Made by a program: the position numbers and the translations under genes | Notes under the pieces: model-generated | What the model was told of the DNA's origin: nothing | The model's database searches: none | What the model saw: the letters and a program-made list of their open reading frames with translations, nothing else | Shown: in pieces, positions 13,736 to 18,640 of the stretch | How positions within the stretch are numbered: position 1 is the first letter of the stretch | How the letters are laid out: each line of letters opens with the position of its first letter | Assembly (NCBI GenBank): GCA_047615875.1 | Contig: JBLHGU010000099.1 | Coordinates: forward strand, 1-18,640 | Direction of reading: 5' to 3' | DNA from: JBLHGU01 sp047615875 | GTDB lineage: Bacteria; Pseudomonadota; Gammaproteobacteria; Arenicellales; CAJQKF01 | DNA: 18,640 nucleotides

Positions 13736-14992
13736 TTACTCGTCGTCAGTTTCGCCGGGCAAATACAACGCGCTCTTGCCAATCATGTCCATGCACAGTT
13801 CCGCAGTCCATGGCAGCATCAGCGAACCACAACGACTGTCTCGATAAAATCGTTCCAACGGCAGGCTGCGCAACATAGATTGCCCACCGCAAGTTCGTAT
13901 CGCCAATTGCGCTAGTTCGTTGGAGTTTTCCATAACCGTGTACTGAGCAGCCCAGGCGCGACGCAGGCTTTCCGGACTGGGATTGGGGCCTGCCTCGGAA
14001 ATGCTTTGAAACCACAAAGCCTTGGTTTGCTCCAGAGTGATCTGCATTTGCGCCACCGCCAATTGCTTGGTGGGATACATACGGCGTTTAACTGGTGGCA
14101 TGCCCTCTATCTCACCGCGCAAATATTTTACTGTGAAATCTACTGCTGCCTGAGATAAACCCATATAGCTTGGTGTCAAGGTCATGAACATATGCGGCCA
14201 CTGCTTAGCTGCATTGAAATACACGCCCGGTGGAATCAATTGCGCGCTATCTGGAACAAATACATCATTAAATATGAGTGTGCGTGACACAGTGCCTCGC
14301 ATACCCAGCGGATCCCAATCGCCGACTACCGAAACGCCTTCAGCATCATTCGGCACGGCGATATACATGGTGTTCCTGCGCGACAGCTTTTCCTCAGGCG
14401 ATGAGATTTCTGTGCAGAGTGCGCCATAATAGTCGGCATGGCCGGAAAGTGATGCGAATATTTTCTTGCCATTAACAATCCAGCCACCTTCTGTTCTGAG
14501 TGCCGTAGTGCCAAAAGCCTTGGCGCCAGCTGCCGCCGCTCCGCCTTCAGAAAAAGGCTGGGAATAGATTTTTCCCAGATCAAGTATGCGTCGATAATGA
14601 TGTTCACGGCACTGGTTGTGCTTTTGTCGCAGTTCACTATCAATTTCCAGACTATCGACCAGATAGCCGCTCCATAAACAGGAGCACACATGCATGTTAA
14701 AGGTCAGGGCTGTAGAACCACAGTAGCGTCCAATCTCAGCCGCAGTGAGCATATAGGTTTTATAGTCCGCCCCCGCGCCGCCATAGCTTGTGGGAATACA
14801 AATGCCCAGTAGACCGGACTCGTAGAGATCAGCATAATTTTCCGTGGGAAACGTGGCTTCACGATCGTAAGTGGCTGCGCGTGGCGCAAAGTTTTTCTGC
14901 GCTAACTCTCGGGCACGTTTGCAAAGCTCAGCTTGTTGGTCTGTTAAGCGCCAGGTTTGCGGGTCAAATAAAGGCGTGTCTAAATTGTTCAT
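13736..14992 (-). CDS. Acyl-CoA-dehydrogenase-fold flavoprotein without the canonical catalytic Glu
   Basis: This is a 418-residue protein with the full acyl-CoA dehydrogenase layout: an N-terminal helical domain with I-P-x-x-Y-G-G-A-G-A (66-75), a middle beta domain (S-E-G-G at 148-151, W-I-V-N-G-K-K-I-F-A at 171-180, D-P-L-G-M-R-G-T at 227-234), and the C-terminal helical FAD domain (R-T-C-G-G at 366-370). In medium-chain enzymes the base is Glu in a Y-E-G-T motif; by eye that place holds L-P-W-T within R-D-S-R-C-G-S-L-M-L-P-W-T-A-E (384-398). The alternative position used in isovaleryl-CoA dehydrogenase appears to be Met268. It may therefore be a flavin monooxygenase or another reaction type, as in DszC/HsaA-like members of the fold. 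Its ATG overlaps the stop of the NicX-like gene (ATGA), so the two work together. Confidence 0.87.
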   Translation of the reverse strand: MNNLDTPLFDPQTWRLTDQQAELCKRARELAQKNFAPRAATYDREATFPTENYADLYESGLLGICIPTSYGGAGADYKTYMLTAAEIGRYCGSTALTFNMHVCSCLWSGYLVDSLEIDSELRQKHNQCREHHYRRILDLGKIYSQPFSEGGAAAAGAKAFGTTALRTEGGWIVNGKKIFASLSGHADYYGALCTEISSPEEKLSRRNTMYIAVPNDAEGVSVVGDWDPLGMRGTVSRTLIFNDVFVPDSAQLIPPGVYFNAAKQWPHMFMTLTPSYMGLSQAAVDFTVKYLRGEIEGMPPVKRRMYPTKQLAVAQMQITLEQTKALWFQSISEAGPNPSPESLRRAWAAQYTVMENSNELAQLAIRTCGGQSMLRSLPLERFYRDSRCGSLMLPWTAELCMDMIGKSALYLPGETDDE

Positions 14993-16059
14993 ACTAATGT
15001 GCCATCGTTAACGACAACCTTGCCGTCGAGTTCTATCGTGCAACCCAGCATGGGCAGGTCGAAGTGTCCGTCGGTGAATCTGCCAGCGAACTCATTAGCG
15101 CCGGTTGAAAACAGAAAGTTACCGGCCAGCGCACGTAATTCTGTGCCATTGGTGTCACGTTGATCATACATGGTGAGGGCTTCATATCTTGCCGCCGGAT
15201 TTAATCCCCAACCGACGTGGCTGACCGCATAGCATTCACGGTCACCGAAGGATTCCAGGTAGTTTTTCATCAACAGATAATCCGTGCCTTTGCCTTCTAT
15301 TTTGACCGCGTAATCGTTTTCGATAGTTAACACCACTTCGCTTTCCAGATAGCGCTTGAAGGTAAGATTTATATCGCCAGGCTGTAAAACTAGCCTGCCA
15401 TTTATGGTGCCCGCACCTGGAAAACAAACCACAATGCCACCGGGCCAATGAGCCAGCGTGCCAGGGCGGTCGGTCCAGCCCCATACCCCCACCACAGGGG
15501 TATCCTTTAGATTGACAGATAAATCAGTACCAGCAGCGCTGCTAACCTGCATGCTGGATGCCTTCTTGCAAAGGGCTGCAGCTTCACGAACCCGCTCCTT
15601 TAACATTGGGTCGGGCCACATGCGTTCGAGGGCCTCTGGATGTTCATTGGAAATGGTTAGTATTCGTGCGCCGCTCTTTAAGATGGTTGTGGTTTGCTTC
15701 GAATGCATCAATCCTTCCACAGTCAAATCGACGATGAAATCGACCTCGCACAGTGCCTTAACCGCCGCGGCCTGATTATCCAACGCTACTGATGAGCCGG
15801 AGGAGCGCAAAATTGCAGGCCCCGCATTCAGAGGGCTGGGAACCTTGATATGAAAGTAGTTAACGCCGATTTTCGCTAAAGCGAGTTCGGTTAACGCAAT
15901 GTTAAGGTGGCGGCTCTGAGATTCAGACAGTATTACGACACTTTGCTTGTGATCCACTTTGCAAAGTGCGATAACTGCCTCAAAAACATCTACCCATTTG
16001 GGTTCTATCTGGTCATTAAACATGATTAAACAACAGTGATCTGATGGTAGCCCAGGCAT
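14989..16059 (-). CDS. NicX-like (2,5-dihydroxypyridine 5,6-dioxygenase family) metalloenzyme
   Basis: This is a 356-residue protein of the NicX/M29-aminopeptidase-like family. Family motifs are V-S-S-A-A-G-T-D-L (172-180), W-T-D-R-P-G-T-L-A-H-W-P-G-G (195-208), R-G/P-G-D-I-x-L-x-F-K-R-Y (227-237), Y-A-V-S-H-V-G-W-G-L (277-286) and N-F-L-F-S-T-G-A-N (314-322). In NicX of Pseudomonas putida, as I recall, Fe(II) is held by two His and one Asp; these map to His281, His332 and Asp334 (G-H-F-D-L-P-M). The likely acid/base His residues map to His119 (LMHS) and His204 (HWPGG). An intact site argues for ring cleavage of a dihydroxypyridine-like substrate rather than peptide hydrolysis, but databases often name this family leucyl aminopeptidase. 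The ATG at 16059 has a GGAGAG ribosome site nine bases away. It is translationally coupled to the downstream flavoprotein gene. Confidence 0.85.
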   Translation of the reverse strand: MPGLPSDHCCLIMFNDQIEPKWVDVFEAVIALCKVDHKQSVVILSESQSRHLNIALTELALAKIGVNYFHIKVPSPLNAGPAILRSSGSSVALDNQAAAVKALCEVDFIVDLTVEGLMHSKQTTTILKSGARILTISNEHPEALERMWPDPMLKERVREAAALCKKASSMQVSSAAGTDLSVNLKDTPVVGVWGWTDRPGTLAHWPGGIVVCFPGAGTINGRLVLQPGDINLTFKRYLESEVVLTIENDYAVKIEGKGTDYLLMKNYLESFGDRECYAVSHVGWGLNPAARYEALTMYDQRDTNGTELRALAGNFLFSTGANEFAGRFTDGHFDLPMLGCTIELDGKVVVNDGTLV

Positions 16060-16100
16060 GGAAAGTGACTCTCCATCTGAGCTTCACGAATACGAAACGC

Positions 16101-16133
16101 AAAACAAACAGGCTGCCGAAACAACCTGTTTGT
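16101..16133 (-). terminator. Probable rho-independent terminator after the YciI-like gene
   Basis: A nine-base-pair stem (16104-16112 with 16125-16133) with a 12-base loop is followed on the minus strand by a T-rich tract (TGTTTTGCGTTTCG). It lies between the YciI-like gene and the NicX-like gene and suggests that the latter has its own transcription signal. Confidence 0.6.
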
Positions 16134-16143
16134 GGGACTGAAA

Positions 16144-16180
16144 GTTGACAGCCACATTATGCCTGAATGCAGCTGTCAAC
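16144..16180. repeat. Nine-base inverted repeat GTTGACAGC / GCTGTCAAC
   Basis: Two perfect nine-base arms (16144-16152 and 16172-16180) are separated by 19 bases, with a short inner TGC/GCA pairing. It is immediately downstream of the YciI-like stop and upstream of the NicX-like gene. It lacks a T-run on either strand, so an operator or an RNA hairpin in the NicX leader is more likely than a terminator. Each arm contains TTGACA, but no -10 box lies at a proper distance. Confidence 0.45.
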
Positions 16181-16195
16181 ACAGGCCAGCATTGT

Positions 16196-16510
16196 TTACA
16201 TATCGACTGTCATGGCAACTTCGACGGAACCACCAGCTGCAAGAATCGGGCAGCCTCCTGCTAGTTCCAGCGCCTGTTCCATTGAGTCAGCATTGATAAG
16301 ACTGTAACCACCAGCCGGATTTGCTCCCCCATCGTTGGATACCGATCCATCTGCATGCAGGGTGCTGGTTTGGGCAATCGGATTGCCAAAATCTACCAGG
16401 GATTCAGACAGGCCACCAAGCCAACCACGCTATGCTGCCATAACGCCAGCCATCTCTTCTTCTGATTCGGGCATCGACCCACCATGATAAAAAAATAGAT
16501 ATTTAGCCAT
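16196..16510 (-). pseudogene. YciI-like (YCII-related) gene interrupted by an in-frame TAG
   Basis: Read on the minus strand from an ATG at 16510 with an excellent ribosome site (AGGAG, six bases away), the frame gives MAKYLFFYHGGSMPESEEEM, then A-G-V-M-A-A, then TAG (codon 27, 16430-16432), then R-G-W-L-G-G-L-S-E-S-L-V-D-F-G-N-P and on to TAA at 16196-16198. The whole 104-codon frame is a normal-length YCII-related protein with D-F-G-N-P, G-G-Y-S-L-I-N-A-D-S and G-G-S-V-E-V-A motifs. Relatives commonly have Trp where the stop sits, so TGG to TAG by one change is the simplest explanation. YciI-like proteins have the dimeric alpha/beta barrel fold and some act on halogenated or lactone intermediates. 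No frameshift is present and both parts look well conserved, so the lesion is recent, suppressed, or an error in the sequence. Confidence 0.85.
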
Positions 16511-16539
16511 TCTCTTCTCCTCTTTTTGTACTGATTAAG

Positions 16540-16568
16540 TATTTATGTTGATTCCCATTTAGACACAA
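16540..16568 (-). promoter_or_regulatory. Candidate sigma-70 promoter for the YciI-like gene
   Basis: On the minus strand TTGTGT (16563-16568) and TAAATA (16540-16545) are separated by 17 bases, ending about 30 bases before the ATG. Together with the strong ribosome site this suggests that the gene was expressed until recently or still is. Confidence 0.5.
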
Positions 16569-16591
16569 CGGACAATTTTTAGACCACAGAA

Positions 16592-16623
16592 GGGCAAAAA
16601 ATTCTACTGCCGGGCAAAAAAAT
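16592..16623. repeat. Two direct repeats GGGCAAAAAA(A)T, 20 bases apart
   Basis: GGGCAAAAAAT (16592-16602) recurs as GGGCAAAAAAAT (16612-16623) with starts 20 bases apart, close to two helical turns, just before the ATG at 16639 and upstream of the YciI promoter. Same-face spacing is typical of tandem activator sites in a divergent control region. Confidence 0.45.
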
Positions 16624-16638
16624 CACTAAAATCCGCCT

Positions 16639-17349
16639 ATGACATCACACATGCATCCTGAACTCGACTTAAGCGGCAGCATTCGGCCTGGACTAGATAT
16701 CCTCGCTAATGAAATTGTCATCGCGTTAAAAAAGCGCTCACGATTTTGCCACAACGGACCCGTGTATCTGGCCGGCCTGGTTCGTACTAACCCGAGTATT
16801 TCTTTGTTGGACCATGCACTGGCTTCCATCGAGCACTGTCATGGAGAATTGGGTCGTTATACCTTTGCATCCCAGGAAAGCTTTAGTAATGTTGGTAATG
16901 TTTTGCCTGTGATTGCGCGTGATGTGCCTGATAGTCCCATTATGTTGACCAATAGCAATTCGGGCGACAAGATCATCTCGTTTTACCAGGAATGGGTTCT
17001 CGGGGCCTGCCCGGAAGGGGATAAACCTACGACATATGGCGAAACAGTAACGGCAGATGTTAACGCGTTGCTTGCAATACTTGAAAGAGTCAATATCGGT
17101 AAGCTCGTGGCAGAGTCGAAGTTTCAGGAATTAACCGAACAATTCCTCGTGACCGGTGGCGAACGTGAAGCCATGTTGAAACTCATTGTGCGGCAGGATC
17201 GCGAGGCGAGCGTGATGGAGCTGGCGGCCCGGTTGGCAGATAATTATGATTTACCGCGACAGGCTTCCGAGAGTGTTTTCCGGTTTATGATCGGTCTTAC
17301 AGTGGATATTGAAGTCGATTACCTGCAAAGGCGCATTTCTAACTACTAA
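16639..17349 (+). CDS. Hypothetical helical protein with a chorismate-mutase-like first helix
   Basis: This is a 236-residue soluble protein that I do not recognise with confidence. Residues 14-36 (SIRPGLDILANEIVIALKKR and on) fit the first helix of AroQ-type chorismate mutase (R-x-x-L-D-x-L-x-x-x-I-x-x-x-L-x-x-R), and the next segment R-F-C-H-N-G-P-V-Y (35-43) followed by S-L-L-D-H-A-L-A-S-I-E-x-C-H-x-x-L-G-R-Y (55-74) reads as a conserved family pattern. The second half (about 137-234) is helical with charged residues and no obvious active site. Catalytic residues of the later chorismate mutase helices are not evident. It is divergent from the YciI-like gene. No clear ribosome site precedes the ATG. 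A ligand-binding or regulatory role is possible but not shown. Confidence 0.7.
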   Translation: MTSHMHPELDLSGSIRPGLDILANEIVIALKKRSRFCHNGPVYLAGLVRTNPSISLLDHALASIEHCHGELGRYTFASQESFSNVGNVLPVIARDVPDSPIMLTNSNSGDKIISFYQEWVLGACPEGDKPTTYGETVTADVNALLAILERVNIGKLVAESKFQELTEQFLVTGGEREAMLKLIVRQDREASVMELAARLADNYDLPRQASESVFRFMIGLTVDIEVDYLQRRISNY

Positions 17350-17607
17350 AGTACCTTTGATCTGTTCAGGGGAAAGCTGGTGGCACTATTACTCTTCCAT
17401 ATGATATTGCGTTAACTATCGCAGAGCCTTCTTTTTTAACCTCACCTCGCCGGTGGGGTCAATGATTACCTATTACTACACGCTCCGATTTCCAGGGACT
17501 ACGCCTTGTCCCGGCGGCCAGTGTGGCTTCATGGTGTAGTGTATTAAATAAAAATATTTTGCCCATCGGTATTGCAGACAAAGACAAAGCGTATCACCAT
17601 AGCGCTC
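17350..17607. other. Intergenic stretch without a recognised gene
   Basis: These 258 bases separate two genes on the same strand. They contain a seven-pair imperfect hairpin around 17440-17458 (CCTCACC/GGTGGGG) and a five-pair one (17495-17512), neither followed by a T-run on the coding strand, and a 10-base palindrome AAAATATTTT (17551-17560) about 50 bases ahead of the quinone reductase start. No promoter stands out. Confidence 0.4.
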
Positions 17608-18612
17608 ATGAAAGCCTTACTATGTAAACAATATGGACCGCCCGACTCATTGGTAGTTGAAGACGTTGAGCCAGGTACACCAGAAGCTGGCGAAGTGCTG
17701 GTGGATGTTGCAGCTGCCTCAGTGAATTTCCCCGATCTGCTTATAATCGAGAACAAGTATCAGATAAAACCTCCGCTACCCTTTACGCCGGGCAGTGAGT
17801 TTTCTGGCACCGTAGCAGCCCTTGGCCCTGGGGTGACTGATCTTGCCATTGGTGATCGGGTCATCGGGTTATGTCTGCATGGCGCCTATCAGCAGCAAAT
17901 GGTGATTAGCGAGAATCGTTGTATTGCACTGCCGGAGTCGATTGATTTTCACTGCGCTGCAACCTTGAGCCTGGCCTATGGCACCACACTACACGCTTTG
18001 CAAGATAGAGCGTCAATGGCAGCTGGTGAAACCTTGCTGGTACTTGGCGCCTCGGGTGGTGTTGGGTTGGCTGCTGTAGAAATTGGTAAAGCTATGGGGG
18101 CCAGAGTTATTGCTGCTGCATCTAGTGAGGAGAAATTGCAACTTTGTCGAGATCACGGTGCGGATGAGACTCTGCTTTATTCACCTCATGGACTGGATAA
18201 AGCCGCGCAGCGAGAGTTTTCCCAATCAATTAAAGCCTTAACAAATGGCCAGGGGGCGGATGTTGTGTATGACCCCATCGGTGGTGACTACGCAGAGCCA
18301 GCTATCCGTGCACTAAACTGGAAAGGCCGCTACCTGGTGATTGGCTTCGCCGCAGGTGGCATTCCAACTATTCCGCTAAACCTGGCATTATTAAAAGGTT
18401 GCTCTCTAGTCGGTGTGTTCTGGGGTGAATTTGTCAGACGCGAGCCCCAGGCCAACAGAGCCAATTTCCAAGCGCTGTTTGAATATTTTCAGCAGGGCCA
18501 TATTCAACCGCATATTGATGCAGTGTATCCACTAGAAAGAACTGCTGATGCACTCAAGCAACTTGCTTCCAGAAGAAGCCGTGGCAAATTAATTATTGAT
18601 CTACTTGCCTAA
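17608..18612 (+). CDS. NADPH:quinone oxidoreductase-like MDR protein (zeta-crystallin type)
   Basis: This is a 334-residue zinc-free medium-chain dehydrogenase/reductase. The family start MKALLCKQYGPP is at the ATG at 17608; an in-frame TTG at 17572 would add 12 residues unlike relatives, so the ATG is preferred although neither has a clear ribosome site. Key parts are the N-terminal GroES-like domain with V-N-F-P-D-L-L (39-45), F-T-P-G-S-E-F-S-G (59-67) and G-D-R-V-I-G (82-87), and the Rossmann motif L-G-A-S-G-G-V-G-L-A-A-V-E-I-G-K-A (146-161) that binds NADPH. The structural and catalytic zinc cysteines of alcohol dehydrogenases are missing. It is expected to reduce quinones or enones in the cytoplasm. 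The substrate is unknown, and the gene is probably independent of its upstream neighbour. Confidence 0.92.
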   Translation: MKALLCKQYGPPDSLVVEDVEPGTPEAGEVLVDVAAASVNFPDLLIIENKYQIKPPLPFTPGSEFSGTVAALGPGVTDLAIGDRVIGLCLHGAYQQQMVISENRCIALPESIDFHCAATLSLAYGTTLHALQDRASMAAGETLLVLGASGGVGLAAVEIGKAMGARVIAAASSEEKLQLCRDHGADETLLYSPHGLDKAAQREFSQSIKALTNGQGADVVYDPIGGDYAEPAIRALNWKGRYLVIGFAAGGIPTIPLNLALLKGCSLVGVFWGEFVRREPQANRANFQALFEYFQQGHIQPHIDAVYPLERTADALKQLASRRSRGKLIIDLLA

Positions 18613-18640
18613 GGTCGCGACTACAACGAAATAATCATTT

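Noticed and set aside
17440..17458. Terminator after the 236-residue gene
   Set aside because: The hairpin has the T-run on its 5' side for the plus strand and A residues after it on the minus strand, so neither direction fits.

Overview
The window looks like chromosomal DNA of a gammaproteobacterium, probably marine. That is an inference from protein style, moderate base composition, ordinary Shine-Dalgarno sites and the set of uptake systems; no rRNA or other taxonomic marker is present. It is densely coded. I see no tRNA, CRISPR array, insertion sequence or integrase.

Region 1 (1-4298) is mixed housekeeping and accessory material. It holds the 3' end of a DUF5519/luciferase-domain-like gene, a two-gene unit (MsrQ/ferric-reductase-like heme membrane protein plus a secreted PepSY-like protein, overlapping by ATGA), a small four-helix membrane protein, a SAM methyltransferase resembling phosphoethanolamine/betaine-type N-methyltransferases, an alpha/beta hydrolase, and a DJ-1/PfpI gene cut by one in-frame TAA just before its nucleophile cysteine.

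Region 2 (4340-13373, all minus strand) is the core. Read in the direction of transcription it is: proW (a double-length, internally duplicated permease), proX with its own near-consensus promoter and a strong terminator, a GNAT acetyltransferase, proV, a Rieske oxygenase of the CntA/YeaW (carnitine/betaine monooxygenase) type, and a TRAP transporter dctP-[terminator]-dctQ-dctM. The simplest reading is a quaternary-ammonium (betaine/carnitine-like) acquisition and oxidation locus with two high-affinity importers, one ABC and one TRAP, flanking the oxygenase. The oxygenase's reductase partner is not in the window.

Region 3 (13517-18612) holds a small cysteine-rich zinc-ribbon-like protein; a translationally coupled pair made of a NicX-like ring-cleavage dioxygenase and an acyl-CoA-dehydrogenase-fold flavoprotein lacking the usual catalytic glutamate; a YciI-like gene broken by an in-frame TAG; a divergent gene of unknown function; and an NADPH:quinone-oxidoreductase-like MDR protein. 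The NicX-like/flavoprotein pair is the best candidate for an undescribed catabolic module.

Two genes carry single nonsense codons (TAA for a probable Gln, TAG for a probable Trp). Both would be C-to-T changes on the given strand, so real gene decay, suppression and sequence error all need to be considered.
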